The notes below the pieces were generated by a model, which did not search any database, had not been told where the DNA came from, and saw nothing but the letters and a program-made list of their open reading frames with translations. Shown piece by piece: positions 8,701 through 16,972 of a DNA stretch of 64,000 bases. Origin of the DNA: Cognatundibacterium oligocarboniphilum (GTDB lineage: Bacteria > Pseudomonadota > Gammaproteobacteria > Burkholderiales > Burkholderiaceae_D); NCBI RefSeq assembly GCF_013377855.1, contig NZ_JABXYJ010000001.1:558498-622497 (forward strand), read 5' to 3'. The position numbers were made by a program, and so were the translations under genes. Within the stretch, counting starts at the first letter, position 1, and each line of letters opens with the position of its first letter.

Positions 8701-11203
8701 GCACACGTTGCAAGTGCTGATCACGCTCCATCTGTTCTGCTTCTGCTTTTGCCTGCAGTTCAGCAGTCAGTTGCTTTTCCGCTTCCAGCTTTTGCTGAAC
8801 CAATGCCAGTGCCCGTTTTTCAGATTCGGCCCGCTGCCGCAACACTTTTCCCAACTCTTCAGCTTCTGTCACTTTGATCTGTGCTGTACTGGCAGCCTGC
8901 TTTTGCAATTCAGCATGCTCCTGTACTTTTTGCAGGCGTAACTGTTCGGCCTGTATCAACGCCATGCGCGATGCACGGACTTCGGCCTCCTGTTGACGAC
9001 GGCTTTCCAGCATCTGCATATGCTGGCGGTCTGCATGTGCGCGTGCAATCACCTGCTCGGCAGTCGCTTTTTCTGCTTCCAGTTTTTCCTGCGCTGCGAG
9101 GGCTGCCTGTTTTTCCGCCTCTGCCCTGACCTGCTCAGCTTTTGCGATTTCAGATGCCTGTTTTTCTTTCAGTGCTGCCAGTGCAGCAGCTTTACGCTGC
9201 ATGTCCTTCTGCAATTGAGCTTGCTGCAATGCCTGACGCTCTGCGGCTGCTTTTTCTTCCTGCGCCAGACGCAGTTCACGTTCGGCATACTCTTTGGCAG
9301 CTGCAAGCGCTTTCATTTGTTCTTCTGCCTGAAATCTGGCTTCAGCTTCCTTCTGGGCAGCTTGTTCCAAAGCGAGTTTTTCCTCAGCAGCTTTCAACGC
9401 CAGCTGAACTTTTTCTGCACGACGACGTTCCAGTTCCAGTTTTTCATCCAGCAGTTCGATGGTTTTTGCTTCATCCTCAGCCAGTTGCTGTTGAACGCGC
9501 AATAACTGACTCACATCCTGGCTTTTCTTGACAGTTGCCTCTGCCATTTTCTGCTGCAGACCGGCTTGCTCAATCGCGGATTTCAGGGCAATTTTCTCAG
9601 CTGCACATTCTGTTTCCTGCGCAATTCTGGCTGCACGTTCGGCGGCTTCTTTCATTCGCAGCAATTCTGCATATTCCTGATCTGCCTTTGCGCGAGCCTC
9701 CACCTCTTCGGCATGCTGGCGCTCCGCCTGGCATTTCAATTCGAGCGCTCGGACTGCGTTCTGTTCAGCTTCGGCACGCATTTTTTCAGCCCGCAGCAAT
9801 TCCTGTGCTTTTTTAACCTTCAGTTCCGCAGCAGCATTGGCACGCTTCAGCAACTCTGCCTGAAAAGCACCAGCGCTCAATGCCTGCTGCTCTGCATCAG
9901 CCTGCTCACGTGCCGCCTGTACGGCAATACGTTCCATTTCGGAACGTTCTTTTGCCAGCGCGGCCGCGCGCTGTTCTTCCACAGCACGCTGCCGTGCTAT
10001 TTCGGTTGCTTCCTGTTCTGCGATGCGTCGCTGACGAGCTTCTTCTGCCGCATCCGCTTCTGCCTGCAAACGGACTCGTGCCTGAACATCTGCCTGCTGC
10101 TCACTTTCGATACGACTCATCGCCGTCGTCTGCAGCTCACGTTCGGCACGGATACGGGACTCAGTCGCTTCACGGATTTTTTCTTCGGCTTCTTTACGAG
10201 CCTGCGCTGTTGCTGTAGCGACTTTTTCAGCCTGTTCCCGTTTTGCAGCAGCGACCTGCAGCTCCTGTTCGGCCTGCAAACGCAACTGTATTGCCTCTGC
10301 TGCGCGGCGTTCCGACTCCATGCGCGCCTGAGCAATCGCTTCCTGTTCCTGTTCAATCGCAACCCGTGCCAAGGCATCTTCTTTGGCACGCGCCTCAACC
10401 GGCGCACGATTAATGGCAAGTTCAAGTGCCATTGCTTCTGCCTGCTCCCGCTCTTTTGCAGTCTGTAAGGTTTCGTGACGGACTTTCGCCAGCATTTCCG
10501 CCGTTTCACGAGCCTCTCGTTCGCGTTTCTCGCGTTCCCGTGCCAGTTCGGCGATGCGGGCGTCAGCGCGGGCACGCTCCACGGCCTGCTGCCGCGCTCC
10601 CTCGGATGCAGCAAAACGCTCTGCTGCCCAGTTGCGAGCAGTTTCCGTCTGTTGACTCAGTTGCTTAACCTCGGCCTGAGCACGGGCTGCAATGTCTGAT
10701 TCTGCCTTCCATTGCATTTCAGCGCGGGCTTTTGCTTCCTGCTCCAGTTTCTGACGCAACTCTGACTGTTCTTTTGCCCGATTTTCCATCTGCGCCCTTT
10801 CCTGCAGATTGCGAGCTTCCTGTTCATTGGCAGCGATTCGAGCGGCTGCGGCTGCCTGGGATTGTTTTTCAGCCAGCAAACGGGCCTGCATGCTGTTGGC
10901 AGCATCTTGCTCCAATGCCAGTTTTTTCTGTGCCAGCTCGGCAGCTTCCGCTTCTGCCTGAGCGCGGGATTCAGCCAGTGCTCTGGCCTGGGCTTCTGCT
11001 TTCAAGCGGGTTTCTGAAGCGACAGTTGCCCTGGCTTCGGCTTCCACCCGGGCGATCGCTTCGCGGATACCTTTAACATCGATACGGGAATTCGACTCCA
11101 GCACATCAGACGAGGACGAGTAATCTTCTTTAGGATCGACACCCCTGTCCAGCGTGAGTCCCCCTAAAGAAAACTGATTTAACATTGACTGATGACTGTC
11201 CAT
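5771..11203 (-). CDS. giant 14-residue-repeat coiled-coil membrane-anchored protein
   Basis: A protein of about 1810 residues that I do not recognise as a named family. After a polar N-terminus of about 50 residues, almost the whole chain is Ala/Glu/Gln/Arg-rich helix without proline. An alanine-glutamate-(Gln/Arg/Lys) motif recurs every 14 residues exactly (two heptads) in the three stretches I indexed. One example is the run RAEAEQ..QAERQ..AKADQ..AAERA..AAEKI. Near residue 1700 the chain turns basic (FRFRLRP), then has one hydrophobic segment (LAGLVLCAGASGAIGW). About 80 Ala/Pro/Val-rich residues follow. The positive charges before the membrane segment suggest a cytoplasmic rod with a periplasmic tail. 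I chose ATG at 11203 because it has AGGAG six bases upstream; a GTG 13 codons earlier is possible. It is a single-gene unit, convergent with envZ and divergent from upp. A scaffold or filament role is inference only. Confidence 0.85.
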   Translation of the reverse strand: MDSHQSMLNQFSLGGLTLDRGVDPKEDYSSSSDVLESNSRIDVKGIREAIARVEAEARATVASETRLKAEAQARALAESRAQAEAEAAELAQKKLALEQDAANSMQARLLAEKQSQAAAAARIAANEQEARNLQERAQMENRAKEQSELRQKLEQEAKARAEMQWKAESDIAARAQAEVKQLSQQTETARNWAAERFAASEGARQQAVERARADARIAELAREREKREREARETAEMLAKVRHETLQTAKEREQAEAMALELAINRAPVEARAKEDALARVAIEQEQEAIAQARMESERRAAEAIQLRLQAEQELQVAAAKREQAEKVATATAQARKEAEEKIREATESRIRAERELQTTAMSRIESEQQADVQARVRLQAEADAAEEARQRRIAEQEATEIARQRAVEEQRAAALAKERSEMERIAVQAAREQADAEQQALSAGAFQAELLKRANAAAELKVKKAQELLRAEKMRAEAEQNAVRALELKCQAERQHAEEVEARAKADQEYAELLRMKEAAERAARIAQETECAAEKIALKSAIEQAGLQQKMAEATVKKSQDVSQLLRVQQQLAEDEAKTIELLDEKLELERRRAEKVQLALKAAEEKLALEQAAQKEAEARFQAEEQMKALAAAKEYAERELRLAQEEKAAAERQALQQAQLQKDMQRKAAALAALKEKQASEIAKAEQVRAEAEKQAALAAQEKLEAEKATAEQVIARAHADRQHMQMLESRRQQEAEVRASRMALIQAEQLRLQKVQEHAELQKQAASTAQIKVTEAEELGKVLRQRAESEKRALALVQQKLEAEKQLTAELQAKAEAEQMERDQHLQRVQAEQLLRTAIEVRLAEEQKLAEQQKMQAAAEQQAAQAAAERVRAATQLTRLEQEKVQAQQQAAAALAQQAELQEQKVKADKLAAAAAAELLAAEQSACAAAQSKAIAEQEQAKLAAARARAEKEAEALMQARLEAEKTLHAQAENYAASQHKAHQLVVEKNRKIAELDRVLQQRSAEEAQLLVSTEARLEAEKNAQEHLQSRLVSEQQASEFAEANARAQQIVRLAAEATLAAEEALHQELAAHADAAKLMETLSIQRLEQEQQLVVAQQARIQAEQELMAVLTAKQQAEQAAKDEAAARIQAEQEQLFLLQQRAAAESEAKQIADHLNAAEKQWLAQAAEEAFIKREAAAALEQKTGLLKESVRLEQERLETEQQLSQELKAKLAAEQTLELAARQRLEDEQKSAALAILRAEEEQRAQQAAAQQAEIEQALFAKSAEHAEAQKIAMQAAADKLQEAEALAMMESRRAALELEALSLLRRKAVAEQQALSAAEQHRLAEREYLQAAELRAQAEQNASVAMQKKTAAEKEAAELAALQAATQQEAAIAAQAQADEMLTAQRLEAQNIELTQHHIAALQLQQQQEQQAIEMKQQALLAIDQKMEAEALILQASRERLQAEQALAAQSVARARQEQEASALEQQKLALEQELSAAQEARAEQAKIAIAELQNRLAIEQEQTTLETQRIAAEQALAKDLAARLQLEQSLLEELQRKEEAEAGFADQLLKQRAEIFASQQALEQAQQTVLRMSAEEQVQQESNARLQQQIEQLAERQLQHKADADELKKKLESQESAIQSETEQLQQQLDAEHREAGILAQALMAKLRSNQSDSESWRLQAQQMLAIAPVDVPAELASASMEEVKAAEKFRFRLRPSVLAGLVLCAGASGAIGWTHVSVHLPFASAVAATAPAVTVHAPATLPVRASVGAPALQMSYQLTQIAPGDKRQPAVQPQQAVKAETAQDADRKTRLQLAMNNSR

Positions 11204-11416
11204 ATCCTGCTCCTGAATTTGAGAGTCGTTCTCCGAAGACACTGGCCTGGCGCTTCCGGAACTTCCTAACCTGAATTATCGATGAAGGAAAATCAAACAA
11301 TCCTGCGAGCAAAGGCAGAAAACCCCCTTATTTCTGCATTCCGGAATCAGCAGGCATCCCAATCCTCGCCTGAGGGACGTAAAATACGGGTCACATCAAT
11401 ATGCCGGAGAAAGATC

Positions 11417-12049
11417 TTGAACGAATTAGTTACTGAAATTAAACACCCGCTGATACAGCACAAACTGTCGCTGATGCGAAGCAAAGATACGCCGACAGAT
11501 AATTTCCGGCGTTTATTGCGGGAAATCAGTCAGATGCTGGCTTATGAAGTCACGCGGGATTTACCGATTGAATTTACCCGGATTGAAACGCCGATCCAGA
11601 CTATTGACGCACCGACCATCAGTGGCAAAAAACTGTGCGTCATTTCTGTATTGCGCGCCGGCAACGGTATTCTGGATGGCATGCTCGATCTGCTGCCCAA
11701 TGCGCGTGTCGGTCATATCGGTCTGTACCGCAACCCGGAAACACTGGAACCTGTCGAATACTATTACAAAGTCCCTGAAGACATTGCCGAGCGTCTGGTG
11801 ATTGTGGTTGATCCGATGCTGGCAACCGGTAATTCTGCAGCGGCGGCGATCGAACGCCTGAAACGCGGTGGCGCCAAAAGCATCAAGTTTGTCTGCCTGC
11901 TGGCAGCACCAGAGGGCATCAAGGTCATGCAGAAAGCCCATCCTGATGTCCCGATCGTTACCGCTTCTATCGACCAATGCCTGAATGAACACGGCTATAT
12001 CGTGCCCGGTCTGGGTGATGCGGGTGATCGCCTGTTCGGTACCAAATAA
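11417..12049 (+). CDS. upp: uracil phosphoribosyltransferase
   Basis: UPRT salvages uracil by condensing it with PRPP to give UMP in the cytoplasm. The product is 210 residues if it starts at the TTG at 11417, preceded by GGAG seven bases upstream. This matches the usual family length near 208. The frame is open 45 codons further upstream, but that part has no family similarity. Conserved segments are [20 protein letters not shown] at the start, the [16 protein letters not shown] uracil-site region, the PRPP loop [11 protein letters not shown], and the C-terminal [17 protein letters not shown] weak hairpin follows the stop codon. It lies divergent from the giant coiled-coil gene. Confidence 0.95.
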   Translation: MNELVTEIKHPLIQHKLSLMRSKDTPTDNFRRLLREISQMLAYEVTRDLPIEFTRIETPIQTIDAPTISGKKLCVISVLRAGNGILDGMLDLLPNARVGHIGLYRNPETLEPVEYYYKVPEDIAERLVIVVDPMLATGNSAAAAIERLKRGGAKSIKFVCLLAAPEGIKVMQKAHPDVPIVTASIDQCLNEHGYIVPGLGDAGDRLFGTK

Positions 12050-12061
12050 GCATTTCTGGCG

Positions 12062-12083
12062 ACTCCGGTGCCTGCACCGGAGT
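12062..12083 (+). terminator. possible terminator after upp
   Basis: ACTCCGGTG-CCTG-CACCGGAGT is a perfect 9-bp stem with a 4-base loop just after the upp stop codon. The following bases (GTTCTCCC) are only weakly T-rich, so termination may be partial and read-through into the aminotransferase gene is possible. Confidence 0.5.
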
Positions 12084-12126
12084 GTTCTCCCTGATACCAC
12101 AGCCTGAACATAAATCTGCACCCACT

Positions 12127-13287
12127 ATGACTGTCAGCTTTCTTCCTTCTTCCAAATTACCAGAAGTCGGCACCACAATTTTCTCAGTCATGTCTGCATT
12201 GGCAGTAGAGAAAAAAGCCGTTAATCTGGGGCAGGGATTTCCCGATTTTGACTGCGATCCGGCCTTGCCGGCAGCAGTCACGCGCGCCATGCAGGAAGGT
12301 CTGAACCAGTATCCGCCTATGCCGGGGTTGCCTGCTTTCCGACAACAGATCAGCGATAAGATCGTCAGCCTGTATGGCCAGCGCTACGACCCTGCCACCG
12401 AAATCACGGTGACAGCCGGAGCAACCCAGGCCATCCTGACCACGCTGCTGGCCTGTGTCCATCCAGGTGATGAAGTCATTGTGATTGAACCGGCTTATGA
12501 CAGCTACATTCCCTCGATCCGTCTGGCAGGCGGCGTTCCGGTACTGGTCAGTATGGAACTGGGAGAGCAAGGTTATAGCATTCCCTGGGAGCAGATTAAA
12601 GCCAAAATCAGTGACAAAACCCGTCTGCTGATGCTGAATTCACCGCACAACCCGACCGGCTTTGTCATGACAGCGGCAGATATCAGCGCACTCTGCGAGA
12701 TTGTGCGCGGCACCAGGTTACTGATTGCCTCTGACGAAGTGTACGAACACATGGTTTTCGACGGTATGCGTCATGAATCGCTGGCATGCTATCCGGAACT
12801 GGCTGCGCGCAGCTATATTATTTCCAGTTTTGGAAAAACTTATCATGTAACAGGCTGGAAAGTCGGTTATGTGGCTGCTCCGGCAGCTTTGATGGCGGAA
12901 TTCCGCAAAGTGCATCAGTTCAACGTCTTTACCGTCAATACTCCGATGCAGGCCGGACTGACGCATTACATGCAAAATCCGGCTCCTTATCTGGAACTGT
13001 CTGGTTTTTATCAGAAAAAACGGGATTTATTCCGGCAAGGTCTGCAAAAGACTCGTTTCCGCTTATTGCCATGCGCCGGAACCTATTTCCAAAGTGTTGA
13101 TTACAGTGCGATTTCCTCCCTGTCGGAACTGGACTTTGCGCGCTGGCTGACCACTGAGGCCGGCGTTGCGGCGATTCCGGTTTCCGCTTTTTATCAACAA
13201 GGAAAAGAGTCGAGAATTGTGCGCTTCTGTTTTGCCAAGCAGGACGCCACTTTACACGAGGCATTACATCGTCTGGCAGCACTCTGA
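12127..13287 (+). CDS. PLP-dependent aminotransferase, methionine aminotransferase type
   Basis: A 386-residue class I/II aminotransferase of the YbdL/kynurenine aminotransferase group, which acts on methionine and aromatic amino acids with 2-oxo acid acceptors. Family features are the N-terminal KLPEVGTTIFSVMSALA and VNLGQGFPDFD, the NSPHNPTGFV loop, ASDEVYEHMVF with the PLP-contacting Asp and Tyr, and the Schiff-base lysine in SSFGKTYHVTGWK. The C-terminal arginine in KESRIVRFCFAK should bind the substrate carboxylate. I chose ATG at 12127; a GTG at 12082 would add residues not expected in the family. It lies about 80 bp after upp. The exact substrate cannot be settled from sequence. Confidence 0.88.
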   Translation: MTVSFLPSSKLPEVGTTIFSVMSALAVEKKAVNLGQGFPDFDCDPALPAAVTRAMQEGLNQYPPMPGLPAFRQQISDKIVSLYGQRYDPATEITVTAGATQAILTTLLACVHPGDEVIVIEPAYDSYIPSIRLAGGVPVLVSMELGEQGYSIPWEQIKAKISDKTRLLMLNSPHNPTGFVMTAADISALCEIVRGTRLLIASDEVYEHMVFDGMRHESLACYPELAARSYIISSFGKTYHVTGWKVGYVAAPAALMAEFRKVHQFNVFTVNTPMQAGLTHYMQNPAPYLELSGFYQKKRDLFRQGLQKTRFRLLPCAGTYFQSVDYSAISSLSELDFARWLTTEAGVAAIPVSAFYQQGKESRIVRFCFAKQDATLHEALHRLAAL

Positions 13288-13327
13288 GCAAACTGGGCAG
13301 ATGATTTACCCGAAGAAATCCATCCAC

Positions 13328-13407
13328 ATACTAAGGGGGAGTATCCAAAAAAAACCAGCATTATTCAAGGAATAAGGCTGAAATCCGGAGATACTCCCCC
13401 TTTTTTT
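13328..13407 (+). terminator. long two-part hairpin with T run between convergent genes
   Basis: The outer stem pairs GGGGGAGTATC (13335-13345) with GATACTCCCCC (13390-13400), 11 bp perfect, followed by seven T. Inside it sits a second stem, CAGCATTATTC (13356-13366) with GAATAAGGCTG (13370-13380), 11 bp with one mismatch and an AAG loop. The position after the aminotransferase gene and before the convergent small gene fits a rightward terminator. The left outer arm is itself a palindrome, TACT-AAGGGGG-AGTA, shared with an element near 34903. Confidence 0.7.
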
Positions 13408-13430
13408 AAATCATAGTGAATTTGGGCGAT

Positions 13431-13838
13431 TTATTTCGTCTGTTTCTGTGCCAGCTCCTGATCGCGGGCAATGATCCGCAACTGGCGCTGCACGGCCTTC
13501 GCTTCGATTTCCATGCGTTGCAGAGTCGGCAAATACTGCCGGCGGTCGATTTTAATTTGTTTCAGGCAATTATTTACAAAAAACAAATCATAGCAATGAC
13601 GTTCAGCCGATACATACCAATTTTGTAAACGCTGCTGCAAAGCTTCACTTTGCGTGACGATGCTTTCAGCTTCTTCGTTGGTATGAATGCTGTTGACGGG
13701 GTATTGTGTGTCCATCGCATGTACCTGAACCGCAATGATTTTCAGCTCATCCGGCTGCTCTCCCGCATACGACCACTGTGCAGGATAAACAGCAACGCAG
13801 CACCATACAGCACGTATGAATAAGGAATTCAGTTTCAT
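13431..13838 (-). CDS. small exported protein next to zapE
   Basis: A 135-residue protein of unknown function. The first 25 or so residues form a signal peptide ending near YAGE. The mature part is mostly helical and charged. It has a cysteine pair in AERHCYDLFFVNNCLKQIK and a conserved-looking C-terminal helix (RMEIEAKAVQRQLRIIARDQELAQ). Its ATG overlaps the zapE stop codon (TGATG), so it is translated from the zapE message. A short exported protein in this position is a recurring neighbour of zapE in Burkholderiales as far as I recall. Periplasmic location is inferred from the signal peptide. Confidence 0.7.
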   Translation of the reverse strand: MKLNSLFIRAVWCCVAVYPAQWSYAGEQPDELKIIAVQVHAMDTQYPVNSIHTNEEAESIVTQSEALQQRLQNWYVSAERHCYDLFFVNNCLKQIKIDRRQYLPTLQRMEIEAKAVQRQLRIIARDQELAQKQTK

Positions 13839-14938
13839 CAGACTATCGCATCGGCTAACTGGCGTTGATCGGCATCCATGTATTCCCTGGACTGCATCTC
13901 GATGATGCGTGAAACCGTCCGGTGGAATTCATTCGATAAAGTACCCTGAGTATACAATTCTTCCGGCGCCACTTCCGCTGACATGATCAGTTTGACCTTG
14001 TTGTCGTAAAAAACGTCAATCAGCCAGGTGAAGCGACGGGCTTCTGACGACATGGCAGCAGACATGCGCGGTACCGATGACAAAATCACGGTGTGAAAAC
14101 GGCTGGTAATTTCCAGATAATCGTTTTGCGAGCGCGGTCCGCCACACAAAGTATGGAAATCAAACCAGATCACGCCACCGGCGCGACGTAACGCCTTCAG
14201 AGTTCGCCCTTCGATATCGACATGCGGATCTTCATCCTTCGTGTCCGCCACACGTGCAAACGTGTCGCGCAAGGCCTTATCGGTCTCCGCGCTCAAAGGC
14301 GTCAGATAGACCTGTACCTGCTCCAGCGCACGCTTGCGATAATCATTACCGGAATCCACGTTCAGAACATCCAACTTCTCTTTCAGGAGAGCGATCGTGG
14401 GGAGCATACGGTCACGATGTAAACCTTCCGGATACAAAGTATCGGGCTGATAATTGGAGGTCATGACAAAAGACACACCATTTTCAAATAAAGCTTTCAG
14501 CAAGTTATACAACAGCATCGCATCCGCCACATCGGAGACATGGAATTCGTCGAAGCAGATCAGCCGGTATTTTTTAGCGATGCGGCGCGCCACTTCATCT
14601 AACGGATCAGCCATACCTTTAAGTTCATCGAGCTGGCGGTGAACGCCGCGCATAAACTCATGAAAATGCAAACGGGTTTTCCTTACTACCGGCACGACGG
14701 AATAAAAACTATCCATCAGGAAAGATTTACCTCGCCCAACACCGCCCCACATATAGACGCCACGCGGCACTTCGGGGCGGGTAATCAATCTGGTCAGTTT
14801 ATTCGCCCGCTTCCCTTTATAGGCAACCCATGACTCATAAGCGAGTTGCAAGCGGTCAACAGCGCGTTTTTGCGCCTCATCGGCCTTGAATCCGCGCTGG
14901 GTCAGGGCCTCCTGATAAAACTGTTGTACATCCATCAT
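13838..14938 (-). CDS. zapE: ZapE/AFG1-family cell division ATPase
   Basis: ZapE is a cytoplasmic AFG1-like P-loop ATPase that associates with the FtsZ ring; mitochondrial relatives help degrade misfolded respiratory subunits. The protein is 366 residues. It has Walker A GGVGRGKSFLMD, the family segment HFHEFMRGVH, Walker B RLICFDEFHVSD with sensor residues in FVMTSNYQPDTLYPEGL, and the C-terminal arginine-containing RFTWLIDVFYDNKVKL. Two adjacent ATG codons exist (14938 and 14935). It lies downstream of lpdA beyond a terminator. The 175-bp gap before it also holds a hairpin CTGTGCT-N9-AGCACAG at 14958-14980 in the leader. Confidence 0.95.
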   Translation of the reverse strand: MMDVQQFYQEALTQRGFKADEAQKRAVDRLQLAYESWVAYKGKRANKLTRLITRPEVPRGVYMWGGVGRGKSFLMDSFYSVVPVVRKTRLHFHEFMRGVHRQLDELKGMADPLDEVARRIAKKYRLICFDEFHVSDVADAMLLYNLLKALFENGVSFVMTSNYQPDTLYPEGLHRDRMLPTIALLKEKLDVLNVDSGNDYRKRALEQVQVYLTPLSAETDKALRDTFARVADTKDEDPHVDIEGRTLKALRRAGGVIWFDFHTLCGGPRSQNDYLEITSRFHTVILSSVPRMSAAMSSEARRFTWLIDVFYDNKVKLIMSAEVAPEELYTQGTLSNEFHRTVSRIIEMQSREYMDADQRQLADAIV

Positions 14939-15056
14939 TTGTATTTCTCACTGCCACCTGTGCTAAAAAAACCAGCACAGATAACATGGTTGGGAAAAGG
15001 TGATCACCGGAACAGTCTGTGCACCCATCTCCATTATGGAGCACCGGCATTGCCCA

Positions 15057-15087
15057 AGAAAAAATGGACGAGTATTAACCCGTCCAT
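15057..15087 (-). terminator. terminator after lpdA
   Basis: On the minus strand ATGGACG-N10-CGTCCAT (15064-15087) is a 7-bp stem followed by TTTTTTCTT. It lies just past the lpdA stop codon and closes the odh operon. Confidence 0.8.
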
Positions 15088-15113
15088 GAATCCCTGATCG
15101 GTCAGAGCGTCGC

Positions 15114-16541
15114 TCAGAAATTCAGCGAACGTTTATCGACTGCCAGTGCCGCCTCTTTGGTCGCTTCCGACAAAGAAGGATGCGCATGGCAGATACGGGC
15201 GATATCTTCCGAAGAAGCACGGAATTCCATCGCCACGACCGCCTCAGAAATCAACTCGGAAGCCATCGGGCCGACAATATGCACACCGAGGATTTCATCA
15301 GTACTTGCATCAGCAAGGAACTTCACCATACCGGAAGTATCGCCCAGCGCACGTGCGCGGCCATTCGCCATGAACGGGAAGGTACCCGCCTTATATGCAA
15401 CGCCATCCGCTTTCAATTGCTGCTCGGTACGACCGACCCATGCGATTTCCGGAGAAGTGTAGATCACCCACGGAATCGTGTTGAAGTTAACATGACCATG
15501 CTGACCGGCGATACGCTCGGCAACAGCAACACCCTCTTCTTCTGCCTTGTGTGCCAGCATAGGACCGCGCACGACGTCACCAACCGCCCAGACGTTAGGC
15601 AGATTGGTTTTGCAATCGGCATCCACAGCGATGAAACCACGTTCGTCCAGCGTCAGGCCAACACCTCCGGCATTCAGACCGTTAGTGTTTGGTGTACGGC
15701 CGATGGAAATGATCAGTTTATCGAAAACAGCCTTGTGTTCTGCACCTTTATCATCTGTGTAATTGACGGTGACGTCTTTACCACTGTTGACGATCTCGCC
15801 GATCTTCACGCCAAGATTGATTTTCAGACCTTGTTTATCGAACAGCTTCTTCGCCTCTTTGGCAATTTGTTCGTCCACTGCACCGAGGAAAGTCGGCAGT
15901 GCTTCCAGTACGGTGACTTCAGCACCAAGACGACGCCATACGCTGCCCATTTCCAGACCGATGACGCCAGCACCGATAACGCCGAGTTTTTTCGGTGTTT
16001 CAGCAATATTCAATGCGCCTTCGTTGGACAAAATGGCTTTCTCATCGAACGGAGCACCAGGCAATGCCCGCGCATTGGAACCGGTGGCTACGATAATGTG
16101 CTTGCCAGTGATCGTTTCTTCGGTTTTACCAGCGACTTTGATTTCGTAACCAGCAGCATCCGCTTTGACGAAAGAGCCGTGACCATGGAAGAAAGTGACT
16201 TTATTCTTTTTAAAGAGGAAAAGAATGCCGTCATTATTTTGTTTAACAATGGTATTTTTACGGCCCAGCATTTTCGCCACATCGATACCAAGACCAGATA
16301 CCGAAATACCGTGGTCAGCAAACGCATGACCAGCGTGTTCGAAGTGTTCAGACGATTGCAGCAAGGCTTTGGATGGAATGCAACCGACGTTAGTGCAAGT
16401 GCCGCCCGGTGCCGGACCACCTTTGTCATTGGTCCATGCATCAATACATGCAGTAGAAAAACCGAGTTGCGCAGCGCGGATCGCCGCGATATAGCCGCCA
16501 GGGCCGCCGCCGATCACGACGACATCAAATTGTTTGCTCAT
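15114..16541 (-). CDS. lpdA: dihydrolipoyl dehydrogenase (E3)
   Basis: A 475-residue FAD flavoprotein that reoxidises the dihydrolipoyl group of the E2 core with NAD+. Here it is probably the E3 of 2-oxoglutarate dehydrogenase (odhL type). It has the FAD-binding [17 protein letters not shown], the redox-active disulfide in [13 protein letters not shown], the NAD-binding [20 protein letters not shown], and the C-terminal catalytic HAHPSLSE. There is no N-terminal lipoyl domain, unlike some pyruvate dehydrogenase E3 proteins. It is the last gene of odhA-odhB-pspC-lpdA and is followed by a terminator. A second E3 for pyruvate dehydrogenase could exist elsewhere. Confidence 0.96.
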   Translation of the reverse strand: MSKQFDVVVIGGGPGGYIAAIRAAQLGFSTACIDAWTNDKGGPAPGGTCTNVGCIPSKALLQSSEHFEHAGHAFADHGISVSGLGIDVAKMLGRKNTIVKQNNDGILFLFKKNKVTFFHGHGSFVKADAAGYEIKVAGKTEETITGKHIIVATGSNARALPGAPFDEKAILSNEGALNIAETPKKLGVIGAGVIGLEMGSVWRRLGAEVTVLEALPTFLGAVDEQIAKEAKKLFDKQGLKINLGVKIGEIVNSGKDVTVNYTDDKGAEHKAVFDKLIISIGRTPNTNGLNAGGVGLTLDERGFIAVDADCKTNLPNVWAVGDVVRGPMLAHKAEEEGVAVAERIAGQHGHVNFNTIPWVIYTSPEIAWVGRTEQQLKADGVAYKAGTFPFMANGRARALGDTSGMVKFLADASTDEILGVHIVGPMASELISEAVVAMEFRASSEDIARICHAHPSLSEATKEAALAVDKRSLNF

Positions 16542-16612
16542 GAGCTTATCCTGTTTCTGATTAATTCTGATGATGCGATGGGAACATCAGCTGACAAAAC
16601 GTCTATTCTGTC

Positions 16613-16960
16613 TTATTCCTCTTCCGGTACGAAAATCCACGCCATCACATAGATGACCAGACCCGCCCCGAAATAACAAGTAAAAAGAACGAACAGCAAG
16701 CGCCATATCCAGGATTCCAATCCTGTGAATTTCCCCAGGCCGCCACAAATTCCGCCGAGCCAGCAATCAGTGGTGGAACGGCGAAAACGATTTAATTGTT
16801 CCAGCGAACTATCCAGGCCTGAATAGGCAGCGTTATGGGTGGATGAAGCCTCTGCCTCTGCGGACAGAAGCTTCGCCTTGGCTTGCGCGAACTCTGCATC
16901 AGTCAGTGCGCCAGCCTGATGCAGTTCGTGCAGACGCCTGATCTCGTCAGCGATGTTCAT
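16613..16960 (-). CDS. SHOCT/PspC-like small membrane protein
   Basis: A 115-residue protein with two parts. Residues 1-35 contain a short-helix (SHOCT-like) motif, LHELHQAGALTDAEFAQAK. Residues 58-113 match a PspC domain: RSTTDCWLGGICGGLGKFTG followed by a hydrophobic segment and IYVMAWIFVPEEE. PspC proteins sit in the inner membrane and in enterobacteria signal phage-shock stress. No PspA, PspB or PspF gene is nearby. The gene begins 12 bp after odhB and lies before lpdA, so it is co-transcribed with the 2-oxoglutarate dehydrogenase genes. What it does there is unknown. Confidence 0.85.
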   Translation of the reverse strand: MNIADEIRRLHELHQAGALTDAEFAQAKAKLLSAEAEASSTHNAAYSGLDSSLEQLNRFRRSTTDCWLGGICGGLGKFTGLESWIWRLLFVLFTCYFGAGLVIYVMAWIFVPEEE

Positions 16961-16972
16961 GATGATGGCTGA

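Noticed and set aside
6133..10699. Many open frames on the plus strand opposite the giant coiled-coil gene
   Set aside because: The repetitive GC-biased sequence keeps several frames open. The products are Cys/Phe/Leu- or Pro/Ala-rich low-complexity strings, while the minus-strand frame gives one continuous heptad pattern.
11282..11416. 45-residue N-terminal extension of upp
   Set aside because: It has no similarity to the family, and a TTG with a well-placed GGAG gives the normal enzyme length.
14958..14980. Hairpin before zapE as a terminator
   Set aside because: Its T residues are in the loop rather than after the stem; a better terminator for lpdA exists at 15057-15087.
15180..16652. 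490-codon open frame antisense to lpdA
   Set aside because: lpdA is unambiguous on the other strand; the antisense product has no coherent composition or motif.
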